Source: Amoeboradix gromovi | Taxonomy: Eukaryota; Sanchytriomycota; Sanchytriomycetes; Sanchytriales; Sanchytriaceae | Direction of reading: 5' to 3' | Assembly: GCA_018985225.1 (NCBI GenBank) | Contig: JADGIF010000061.1 | Span: 1-25,098, forward strand | DNA: 25,098 nucleotides | In this document: in pieces, positions 15,979 through 24,566 of the stretch | Numbering within the stretch: position 1 is the first letter of the stretch | How the letters are laid out: each line of letters begins with the position of its first letter | Notes under the pieces: generated by a model | What the model was told of the DNA's origin: nothing | The model's input: the letters and a program-made list of their open reading frames with translations, nothing else | Databases searched by the model: none | Made by a program: the position numbers and the translations under genes

Positions 15979-16965
15979 ATGACAGTGGGAAATACAATTA
16001 TTGAAATTACTTCGTTAAATGACATGGAGATCGCTTTCACATTAAAGCAGTCATACTTAAGTATTGCTAATGCACTTCGAAGAACTATCGTATCTGAAGT
16101 CCCAACAATTGCTATTGATCTAGTCAACTTCGAGACCAATACTAGTGTTTTGCCTGATGAATATATTGCACATAGGATGGGATTGATCCCACTAGTCAGT
16201 GACCAATACGTGAATACTCTCAAGTACTCTAGAGATTGTACCTGTGATGATCATTGCGAAAAATGTGCTGTTTTGTATAGAATTGATAAAACGAACACTG
16301 AAAAAGGCACAGATAAGCGAGTCGATAGTGACAGTCTTTGCGTTCAAACACAATATAGTGATGTTCATCCATTTCTCATGGCCGATCTTAAAATACCTGA
16401 CTCATTTGGGAACATCAATACTTATAAAGATGAAGGGGTTCTAATTACGAGGCTGGCCAAAGGACAAACTCTTGCTGTTGAATGTGTTGCAAAAAAAGGT
16501 ATCGGGAAGGAGCATGCAAAATGGTCACCGGTAGCTGGGTTTTCATTCGAGTATGATCCCCACAATAAGCTTCGCCACACTCGTTACTGGTTAGAACAAG
16601 AAATAAGTGGATTTCCAACTTATGGTGCTGCTAAGTGTGTTGGTACACCTATTGAGTCTGCAGTGAACAGTGAAGATGTGGTTGAAAAAGAATGGCCTCG
16701 ATCTAAAAATGCTTTAAAAGAAGATCCCCCTTCCAATCTCAATGAGCCATTATTGGATAAGGTTCCCACAGTATTTTACTTTGAGTTAGAATCAAATGGC
16801 TCACTGAAAGCTGATTTTATTGTTGAGCAAGCTATCGATGTCTTACTACATAAATTTGCGTTGTTATACACCGAACTAAAGAGCGAAACAGACGAAGTTG
16901 ACCAAGAACATGATAATATGCTTGAGGATGTTCAATTACCTATAAATGCGGGCTGGGGTGCATAA
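15979..16965 (+). CDS. RPB3: RNA polymerase II subunit RPB3
   Basis: This is a 328-aa alpha-like subunit of Pol II (yeast Rpb3 is 318), which pairs with Rpb11 to nucleate assembly of the enzyme. The N-terminal dimerisation domain is clear (FTLKQSYLSIANALRRT at 20-36, SEVPTIAIDLVNFETNTSVLPDE and HRMGLIPL). The zinc site is CTCDDHCEKC (Cys87, 89, 93, 96), which is the Rpb3 spacing and separates it from Rpc40. The insert domain with KGIGKEHAKWSPV is also typical, as is the C-terminal dimerisation helix at about 255-300. The end is acidic and finishes with NAGWGA. The start is a true ATG. The stop TAA (16963-16965) overlaps AATAAA (16964-16969), and the gene converges on DBP2 with 28 bp between stops. 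Confidence 0.97.
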   Translation: MTVGNTIIEITSLNDMEIAFTLKQSYLSIANALRRTIVSEVPTIAIDLVNFETNTSVLPDEYIAHRMGLIPLVSDQYVNTLKYSRDCTCDDHCEKCAVLYRIDKTNTEKGTDKRVDSDSLCVQTQYSDVHPFLMADLKIPDSFGNINTYKDEGVLITRLAKGQTLAVECVAKKGIGKEHAKWSPVAGFSFEYDPHNKLRHTRYWLEQEISGFPTYGAAKCVGTPIESAVNSEDVVEKEWPRSKNALKEDPPSNLNEPLLDKVPTVFYFELESNGSLKADFIVEQAIDVLLHKFALLYTELKSETDEVDQEHDNMLEDVQLPINAGWGA

Positions 16966-16988
16966 TAAATAAATAAAAGTATTTTATT
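16963..16988. terminator. Convergent poly(A) region, RPB3 / DBP2
   Basis: The RPB3 stop overlaps AATAAA at 16964-16969, followed by two more AAATAAA repeats. On the minus strand AATAAA at 16988-16983 lies about 6 nt after the DBP2 stop (16996-16994). Confidence 0.55.
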
Positions 16989-16993
16989 AAATG

Positions 16994-18928
<1,935 letters not shown>

Positions 18929-18980
18929 TTAACGGGGTTTTTCCAGATATTTCAATTAATAGCGAAAACGAGATAATTTA

Positions 18981-19802
18981 CTAAGAATAGTACGCATCCA
19001 TCCAGCAATCGATTATGTTGTATATACTAGATAAGCACATGAGTTGGTTGGTAGGATCTATCGGTAAGTTACATTCCAAGCATATATCCGCATTTTCAGG
19101 AGGCAATGTGATTTTTAATGACGATTTTTCAACAGACAGTTTTGAATCCATCTCAAAAGCCAACTGCTTCGATGGTGTCTGAACTTCAATGTTCTTTGAT
19201 TTTTTTGGAGTGGAAAAGCAACTGGAGCACCGTTCTCCAGCCGTAGGAGCGATTTTGTTGGCATTTCCGATATCGCGATCAATTTCAGCTTTATGGTATT
19301 TTAAAGGTGATTCGCATAACGTCTCTTCGATTGTTTCATCGAATACGTTTATTTCTTCTCCAAAATCTTTTAGAGTTGTGGAATTCATGCCCTCGAATTT
19401 TCTGCGCTTTTCTGACAATAAGCTGTCTTCGTCAAAAAAAAGATTATCCACTCTCCTTTTATTTCCAACAGAATTCTTCCAGCTCTGCTGATACATGGGT
19501 ATAAACTTAGTGTACCACTCTTTGGATTTATAATTTGATCCTTCTAAGTAGTGTTGATGAATAATTTCCAGATATAGTACTTCTTTTTCTTTACTGGTAT
19601 CAATTTCTGGAGAGAATTTTGGACACTTACCAATGTTTTCCTTTTGTTCAGAAACAAGTCTTGTAACTTTAAAAGGATACCAGTTAGCAGAATATTTGAC
19701 AAAGGATTCTATTTTATCAGTATAATACACGTGCCTATATGACACACTGGACTTGCAGCCCTTCTTGGCTTCAGAATACTCAATATGAAAAATTGGTTGC
19801 AT
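18981..19802 (-). CDS. Hypothetical protein, 273 aa, with Cys pairs
   Basis: I do not recognise the family. The first ATG is 19800-19802; the frame is open 18 codons further upstream from a TTG and could belong to an upstream exon. The N-terminal 100 residues look folded, rich in Tyr, Phe and His (for example SVSYRHVYYTDKIESF). The middle (about 115-235) is polar and charged with NLS-like runs (NKRRVDN, EKRRKFEG) and SP/TP sites (STPKKSKN, QTPSKQL), suggesting a nuclear regulatory protein. The C-terminus has CLECNLPIDPTNQLMC, a CxxC...C arrangement that could be an incomplete zinc site, and GERCSSCF lies upstream. It sits 76 bp from the DBP2 start, on the same strand, and is divergent from the RPC31-like gene. 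Confidence 0.65.
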   Translation of the reverse strand: MQPIFHIEYSEAKKGCKSSVSYRHVYYTDKIESFVKYSANWYPFKVTRLVSEQKENIGKCPKFSPEIDTSKEKEVLYLEIIHQHYLEGSNYKSKEWYTKFIPMYQQSWKNSVGNKRRVDNLFFDEDSLLSEKRRKFEGMNSTTLKDFGEEINVFDETIEETLCESPLKYHKAEIDRDIGNANKIAPTAGERCSSCFSTPKKSKNIEVQTPSKQLAFEMDSKLSVEKSSLKITLPPENADICLECNLPIDPTNQLMCLSSIYNIIDCWMDAYYS

Positions 19803-19909
19803 ATTATGAAACAATGTTAACCCTTGGAACCTATATACAAAGCGCGTATCCTTCAAAATCTATCAATTGCTAAACAAAAGCGTTGCATCAGTTTTTCTAC
19901 TTACTGTCA
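19803..19909. promoter_or_regulatory. 107-bp divergent promoter region, unknown gene / RPC31-like
   Basis: The region lies between the divergent ATGs at 19802 (-) and 19910 (+). It contains open extensions of both frames from TTG codons. No clear TATA box is seen. Confidence 0.4.
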
Positions 19910-20296
19910 ATGAAACGTGGAGGAAATTTGCTCATTCCTTATGCAGCAGTATCAAAATCACAGCAAGAACAGATAGAGGCAGTAAATGAGTGGCCTGAAT
20001 ATACACCAGAAGATCCTGAGGCATTAAATGATGAAATATCTCAGTGGGCCATTAAATTTTGTAAGAGAATGAGAGATATTCATGATTTGCACGAAGATAC
20101 TGTTGATGACTACATGCCTAGTGAGTTAACAAAAAAATCGACAATAATGAAGAATGGTCAAGTGACTAACTCTTCCAGTGATGATGAAGATGCAGAAGGT
20201 CCTCCGTCTGAGAATAATGTACCTACAGAAGAGGAAGACAATGATTACATAGCCGATTACTTTGATGAGGAGGCAGATGCTTTCGGAAATGAATAA
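19910..20296 (+). CDS. RPC31: RNA polymerase III subunit RPC31/RPC7-like
   Basis: This is a 128-aa protein with the architecture of Pol III subunit Rpc31 (human POLR3G/RPC7): a short Gly/Arg-containing N-terminus (MKRGG), a small helical middle (NDEISQWAIKFCKRMRDIHDL) and a strongly acidic C-terminus ending EEEDNDYIADYFDEEADAFGNE. The E-E-D-N-D-Y-I-x-x-Y-F-(D/E) pattern is the conserved tail of this family, which bridges the Rpc82-Rpc34-Rpc31 subcomplex used in initiation. It is much shorter than yeast (251) or human (223), mainly by shrinkage of linkers. The first ATG was used (19910); the nine preceding open codons start with TTG. AATAAA (20292-20297) contains its stop codon. The assignment rests mostly on the tail and overall composition. 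Confidence 0.6.
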   Translation: MKRGGNLLIPYAAVSKSQQEQIEAVNEWPEYTPEDPEALNDEISQWAIKFCKRMRDIHDLHEDTVDDYMPSELTKKSTIMKNGQVTNSSSDDEDAEGPPSENNVPTEEEDNDYIADYFDEEADAFGNE

Positions 20297-20297
20297 A
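20292..20297 (+). terminator. AATAAA containing the RPC31-like stop codon
   Basis: The coding end reads GAA TAA AG, so the stop TAA (20294-20296) lies wholly inside AATAAA. Confidence 0.5.
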
Positions 20298-20336
20298 GTT
20301 TATTAATTATGAAATCGCTTTCTTTTTACATTTGGG

Positions 20337-20436
20337 ACGTCAAAGTCTTGATTTAAGAGAAAATTAAGGATTCTAGTGAAATTGATAAAGCCAGTCGCCC
20401 CATTAAACCTATAGCTCATGCTTCCGCTACCCATAG
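20337..20436 (-). repeat. Fanzor-family 3' end, minus-strand degraded copy
   Basis: On the minus strand the order is CCTATTCAATCTTACC, GGGTAGCGGAAGCATGAG, then a diverged hairpin zone, then AATCCTTAATTTTCTC and CAAGACTTTGACG. This parallels the plus-strand copy at 21280-21395 (TTATTCAATCCCGCC, GGGTAGTGAAAGCGTGAG, AATTCTTGATTTTCTC, TGGACTTTTAACG). It ends about 40 bp after the RPC31-like stop. Confidence 0.6.
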
Positions 20437-21062
20437 GTAAGATTGAATAGGGATTGAGGATTCATGAAAGTATTTGAGACCCATTCTGACAAAATATCCT
20501 CATTTTCAAGTAGGAGTAACACCTAGAAACCATACTAGATTACCCGTTATCATTAATTCATCATGACAACACAACCAAGAAACGAAAACCCCCGATAATG
20601 CTCAAATACTAGAGAGAAAATTAAAAACATTAAGACAGAACATGAAAATGGTTATAGTTTGGGACATTGCAACATGTATTCAAGTGCTAATCAGCCAAGC
20701 CATTTTAGAAAAGATATTTCCAGTGCATCTTTCATATTGAGAGAAGACTTGATGTGTTTTATTGCATACTATCAGTGTCTTTCCTCTTTCTTAAGAACTG
20801 AAATTTATTTTTTGACCAGTTTGAGTATTTTTTGCAGCTTGACTATTTTCTTGAATAAATCATTTATCGCGAATTCGTATATATTTTTGTATCATTTCAA
20901 CACTTTTCCAGATTTTTCTAATAGCTTAAATACTAGATATTCTTCCTATTCGCAAGTGGTAAATGGAATCTAAAGAAATAACTAAAGGTACAGCATCATC
21001 TCAGACTGATAAGCTGGTCCAAAGATGGAAGAATTAGATGTCTTTCAATGCCTAGACAGTGA

Positions 21063-21392
21063 TATCTGTACAATTTATTCAAGGAACGCTTGAAGTTCAA
21101 GTGTAAACAAAGAGGAAGGACTATACTCGAACGTAATGAATCATTTACTAGTCAGACATGTACAAGGTGTGGTACTCTAAAGAAAACCAATTTAGAAACA
21201 TGCACATGTACAAGTTGTCATTTGGAGATAAAAAGAGACCATATGGCAGCAAGGAACATATACATCAAGTATCTGCATCCTTATTCAATCCCGCCTCAGG
21301 GTAGTGAAAGCGTGAGCGATCACCGTAACGGAGAAACTAGCATTAGTTTCTCTGTGGAAATTCTTGATTTTCTCGGAAATCTGGACTTTTAA
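21063..21392 (+). pseudogene. Fanzor (eukaryotic TnpB) C-terminal fragment
   Basis: The open frame begins right after a TGA (21060-21062) and has no ATG in a sensible place. It encodes ERLKFKCKQRG, then NESFTSQTCTRCGTLKKT, CTCTSCHLEIKRDHMAARNI. These are the TnpB/Fanzor zinc ribbon (CxxC...CxxC) and the RuvC-III block with its catalytic Asp (RDHMAARNI), both intact. Fanzors are RNA-guided DNA nucleases of eukaryotic IS607-like transposons. The N-terminal domain, RuvC-I and RuvC-II are missing or decayed. The frame then runs through the conserved 3' segment and stops at a TAA inside its terminal block GGACTTTTAACGA. It is a dead fragment but the best preserved member of its subfamily here. Confidence 0.8.
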
Positions 21393-21403
21393 CGAAGAGT
21401 TAT
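21299..21403 (+). ncRNA. Candidate omega-RNA / right end of Fanzor element
   Basis: This is the best copy of the conserved 3' segment: GGGTAGTGAAAGCGTGAGC, TCACCGTA, then a stable hairpin (stem 21329-21339 with 21344-21354, 11 pairs including one G:U, loop GCAT), the core GAAATTCTTGATTTTC, and terminal GGACTTTTAACGAAGAGT. It overlaps the 3' end of the nuclease frame, as known for TnpB-omega RNA pairs. Transcription is not shown. Confidence 0.5.
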
Positions 21404-21450
21404 AAAATCTTAAAAGAAAGTATATTTTGGCGATATATTTCATGTGATCG

Positions 21451-21460
21451 CCATATATGG
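21451..21460. promoter_or_regulatory. Perfect palindromic CArG-box-like site upstream of MSH5
   Basis: CCATATATGG matches CC(A/T)6GG, the site bound by SRF/Mcm1-type MADS-box factors, 29 bp before the MSH5 ATG. It adjoins another inverted repeat, GGCGAT (21429-21434) with ATCGCC (21447-21452). Function is inferred from motif only. Confidence 0.35.
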
Positions 21461-21489
21461 CTTATTAAATTACGATCGAGATCTAAAAC

Positions 21490-23766
21490 ATGTTGTCGTC
21501 TTGTAGCAGAGTTAGTCCGTTGCACAAAAAGAAAAAAGTTGAAAGAATATTATGTTACAATTCTGACAAAAAGAACTACAGCATCTGCTGCTTAATAGGG
21601 AATGATTTACATTTGATAATTGATAGATGCAAAACAGATGATAGCTTTGAAAGAGCATTAACGTACTATATGCCAAGTATGGTGTTACTAAGCTCCAGAC
21701 ATGAGTTTGAAATTGAAATATGTGAACTGAGACAGCTAGAATATGAGTTAAAGCCAAATATGGATTTTAATTCAGATAACGGCTTGCGATCATTGGACCA
21801 AAGATGTAAAAAAACCAGAGAAGAGATAGAGTTTATGGTTTCATTTGAGCAGTACCTTGTTCTGACTTGCTGTTCTGTATTATTTTCATATACTGACTCA
21901 CAGGGCTCTACAATTGATATTGACGAGCTAATAGAAAGCGAAATCGATAATCTAATGCTTTTGAATGAAGACGCGTTGTTATCCTTGGATATATTCTATG
22001 AAGAACATCATCCAAATCAGAATATGCAAAAATCAAAAGAAAGCTTGTCGCTCTTTGGGATCTTTAATCATACCAAGTCGTCTTATGGATGCAAAACATT
22101 AAATCAGTGGTTCCGCTGTCCTAGTACTGACAAAGCAATAATTATGCATAGACAAGCCGCTGTTGAGGAACTGTTGCTGGCAAAACATCAGAAAGTATTT
22201 GACAAGCTGAGAAAAGCGCTGTCAATAAAAAGCCCACAGAAAGTTATGAAGGAAATTGCTCCTGGCTCCTCACATCATGAATGGAAAGCTTTACTAGGCT
22301 TTTGTGAATCTGTTTTCAAAATCCACCAATTTATTCAGGAAATGACTTTTGGCAATCCAAATAGCTGTTTATTGTTGCTAAACAAGGAGCTGGATGTAAA
22401 ATCGCTTAAGGATGTTAGCTTGACCATAATCCAAGTTGTGGACTTTGAAAAGAGTTCGACCGAAAATAGGGTTTGTGTCAAAACTGGCTTGGATCCTCAA
22501 CTCGATGAGATTAGAAACAGATATGACACCATATCATCAGAACTAACCAGAGCTAGTGAAGAACTGTTGACTAGGTATGTTCTTTCGTCAATGTTCCCAT
22601 TCGCGGAGACTCTCAACGTTGTTTACTTTCCACAGCTTGGATTCTTAACCTGTCTAACTTTTAGTAACAATGTATTCCCAGATGCAGAAATTTTAGATCA
22701 ATCGCCGTGGAATTTGCAATTTGAGTCCCAAAACGGAATTTACTTCAAGAATGAGCAGATGGTAGAAATGGATGATCAGATCGGAGACATTCAGCAGATG
22801 CTTGTAGAGAAGGAAATAGACATATTGTATCAGCTTATTGTCTATATTAGGCTGTCATTAGACATTCTAATCAAAGCTGAGAAATCATGTGGAATTATTG
22901 ACGCTCTTGCAAGTTTGGCTGTAAGTGCTAAGCTTTATAACCTATCAAAGCCTACAATTGTTGACGAAATGGAGATAACATTTAAAGAAGGCCGTCATTT
23001 ACTTCAAGAAATGTGTGTCAGTCAATTTATAACGAACGATTTTACGACTAAGGATATCAATAAATGCATCTTGATAACGGGACCCAATAACTCAGGTAAA
23101 TCTGTAATTTTAAAACAGATTGGAATTCTTTCAGTCTTATCGCAAATTGGTAGTTTCGTACCATGTTCCATGCTCCGAATTAGTATATTTGACAGAATTC
23201 TAACAAGAATTAAGAGCGTAGAAAGCGTAAGTCGTCAGAAATCAAGTTTTATGATAGATCTGCAACAGATTGGTTACTCTATTAGAAATGCGACTAATGC
23301 GCTTGTTTTATTTGACGAGTTTGGCAAGGGCACTCGAAATCAAGATGGAATAGGATTACTAGCAAGCACTATCAAGCACTTTCAACAAATGGATCATTTT
23401 GGATTCTTATTTGCAACTACACACCACTTGGAAGTTTACAAGTATCTTGAGCATCTAAAAGTCGAGTTTTATAAAATGACAACAGTTAAAAACGCAAATG
23501 GAACATTGACTTTTATATATCATCTAGAGCCTGGCTCAAGTTTGTCTTCGTATGGAATTGAATGTGCTAAAAGTGTGGGTATGCCTGATGAATTCATTGA
23601 CAAAGCATTCAAATACTTTACAGCAATACAGAATGAGACAGCTATTCACTTAGAGATCGAACAGGATGACCTTAAAATGAATAGAGTCTTGACTGCATTG
23701 GGCGTTATGGCATTAGAAAGCGAAGAAGATGTGGAAGAGTTGAGAAAGCTTTTTTTGAGTAACTAA
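21490..23766 (+). CDS. MSH5: Meiotic MutS homologue MSH5
   Basis: This is a 758-aa MutS family protein; Msh5 pairs with Msh4 to stabilise crossover intermediates in meiosis and does not take part in mismatch repair. Family order is kept: connector, then the lever/core with SLSLFGIFNHTKSSYGCKTL and LNQWFRCPSTD (about 186-215), VVDFEKSSTENRVCVKTGLD typical of Msh5, and the ATPase with Walker A GPNNSGKS (531-538) and Walker B LVLFDEFGKGT (Asp609, Glu610). The N-terminal mismatch-binding domain I with the Phe-x-Glu motif is absent, as in Msh4/Msh5. MIDLQQIG and TRIKSVESVSRQKSSF fit Msh5. It is shorter than human MSH5 (834). The start is a true ATG; no intron is needed. It converges on the TPR-like gene, with 29 bp between stops. 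Confidence 0.93.
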   Translation: MLSSCSRVSPLHKKKKVERILCYNSDKKNYSICCLIGNDLHLIIDRCKTDDSFERALTYYMPSMVLLSSRHEFEIEICELRQLEYELKPNMDFNSDNGLRSLDQRCKKTREEIEFMVSFEQYLVLTCCSVLFSYTDSQGSTIDIDELIESEIDNLMLLNEDALLSLDIFYEEHHPNQNMQKSKESLSLFGIFNHTKSSYGCKTLNQWFRCPSTDKAIIMHRQAAVEELLLAKHQKVFDKLRKALSIKSPQKVMKEIAPGSSHHEWKALLGFCESVFKIHQFIQEMTFGNPNSCLLLLNKELDVKSLKDVSLTIIQVVDFEKSSTENRVCVKTGLDPQLDEIRNRYDTISSELTRASEELLTRYVLSSMFPFAETLNVVYFPQLGFLTCLTFSNNVFPDAEILDQSPWNLQFESQNGIYFKNEQMVEMDDQIGDIQQMLVEKEIDILYQLIVYIRLSLDILIKAEKSCGIIDALASLAVSAKLYNLSKPTIVDEMEITFKEGRHLLQEMCVSQFITNDFTTKDINKCILITGPNNSGKSVILKQIGILSVLSQIGSFVPCSMLRISIFDRILTRIKSVESVSRQKSSFMIDLQQIGYSIRNATNALVLFDEFGKGTRNQDGIGLLASTIKHFQQMDHFGFLFATTHHLEVYKYLEHLKVEFYKMTTVKNANGTLTFIYHLEPGSSLSSYGIECAKSVGMPDEFIDKAFKYFTAIQNETAIHLEIEQDDLKMNRVLTALGVMALESEEDVEELRKLFLSN

Positions 23767-23779
23767 ATTCCAATAATGC

Positions 23780-23797
23780 AATAAATTTATTTTTATT
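23780..23797. terminator. Palindromic double-sided poly(A) signal, MSH5 / TPR-like
   Basis: AATAAATTTATT (23780-23791) is a perfect palindrome carrying AATAAA on both strands between convergent genes. A second minus-strand AATAAA (23797-23792) overlaps the TPR-like stop codon (23798-23796). Confidence 0.65.
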
Positions 23798-24485
23798 AAA
23801 GCTCTTTAGATGTAGAAACTTTTGGTATTTCTTTTCTCATGATGATGTCTAAGTCTGTTTGGCTAACTGAGAATAAAGGTGAATTGTGCACAAGCTTGGA
23901 TTCTATATTATATCTTTTCGATATTAGCGATTTTAAGCCGCCATCAATAGGTAAACTACTCAAAACCTTCAGCACAGGCAAGTCAGAGGGTCTTACTTTT
24001 AAAAACTCAATACATTCATTGAATGTTTGCTCAAATCGTTGCAAAAAGTTTAAAGCCAGAATCCGAGTGTACCAAAATCCATAATCCTGTTTGGAGTGTA
24101 TAATAGATTCATCCAAAAGTTTTATAGCAGTATACCTGTCGTTCAACTTCATAACGCAACGTAAAGCGGAATCCAATACAGTGCGTGAATTACCATTGCT
24201 AACTTTTAAGTACGTACTTGGCTTATTTTTTGTGTCGTAATCTTCAGCAGCTATATCAGAGTCTATTATTTCGAGACATAGTGCTAAGCATTTGCTGTAT
24301 TTCTTAGTTAGGTAAAAATAATTTAATGTATTAATTTTGGATTTAACTGTCGTTCCATGGGCATACTCAAGATCTTTTAGATTCTTATAAACGGGCTTAT
24401 AATCCTGACTTCTATTAATTCTTGCGAACCTATCCTTAGGAGTCGCAATCAAATCATCGTCAAATTCGAAAAGCGTTTGCGACAT
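23796..24485 (-). CDS. TPR-like helical protein, 229 aa
   Basis: I do not recognise a named family. The first 50 residues are polar and acidic. From about 50 to 185 the protein looks like paired helices of tetratricopeptide type: LNYFYLTKKYSKCLALCLEII, DSALRCVMKLNDRYTAIKLLDES, and YGFWYTRILALNFLQRFEQTFNECIEFLKVRPSDLPVLKVLSSL, with small residues and Tyr/Leu at TPR-like positions. TPR arrays usually bind peptides or act as scaffolds. The C-terminus is short and polar. It starts at a true ATG, 81 bp downstream of the end of the Fanzor fragment on the same strand, so its promoter may lie within transposon-derived DNA. It is convergent with MSH5. Confidence 0.7.
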   Translation of the reverse strand: MSQTLFEFDDDLIATPKDRFARINRSQDYKPVYKNLKDLEYAHGTTVKSKINTLNYFYLTKKYSKCLALCLEIIDSDIAAEDYDTKNKPSTYLKVSNGNSRTVLDSALRCVMKLNDRYTAIKLLDESIIHSKQDYGFWYTRILALNFLQRFEQTFNECIEFLKVRPSDLPVLKVLSSLPIDGGLKSLISKRYNIESKLVHNSPLFSVSQTDLDIIMRKEIPKVSTSKEL

Positions 24486-24566
24486 GCTTTATGAAAGGGG
24501 ACGCACTCTATGATTTCTAGGTTAGGGGTAAATCTAGTAGAAATACATAGGTCCCATATCATGTCA

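Larger units (their letters stand above)
20298..21489. other. Intergenic nest of inverted Fanzor relics
   Basis: About 1.2 kb without an intact gene. It contains a minus-strand 3'-end copy (20337-20436), a plus-strand coding relic (21063-21392) with its own 3' end (21299-21403), and between them a stretch (about 20470-21000) with no functional ORF that may be the decayed bodies of one or both elements. The MSH5 promoter lies at the right end. Confidence 0.55.

Noticed and set aside
16060-16085. A GTATTGCTAATG string in RPB3 resembling the tiny-intron motif
   Set aside because: It encodes SIANALRR, an invariant part of the RPB3 dimerisation helix, so it is coding and must not be spliced.
19803-19920. 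An upstream exon for the 273-aa gene using GTAAGTAG at about 19901-19908 on the minus strand
   Set aside because: The splice donor looks good but no available acceptor gives the right frame, and the exon would be antisense to the RPC31-like coding start.
20659-20973. Plus-strand 104-codon frame between the RPC31-like gene and MSH5
   Set aside because: Ser/Phe/Leu-rich with no recognisable motif; it lies inside transposon relic DNA, probably antisense to a decayed element body.
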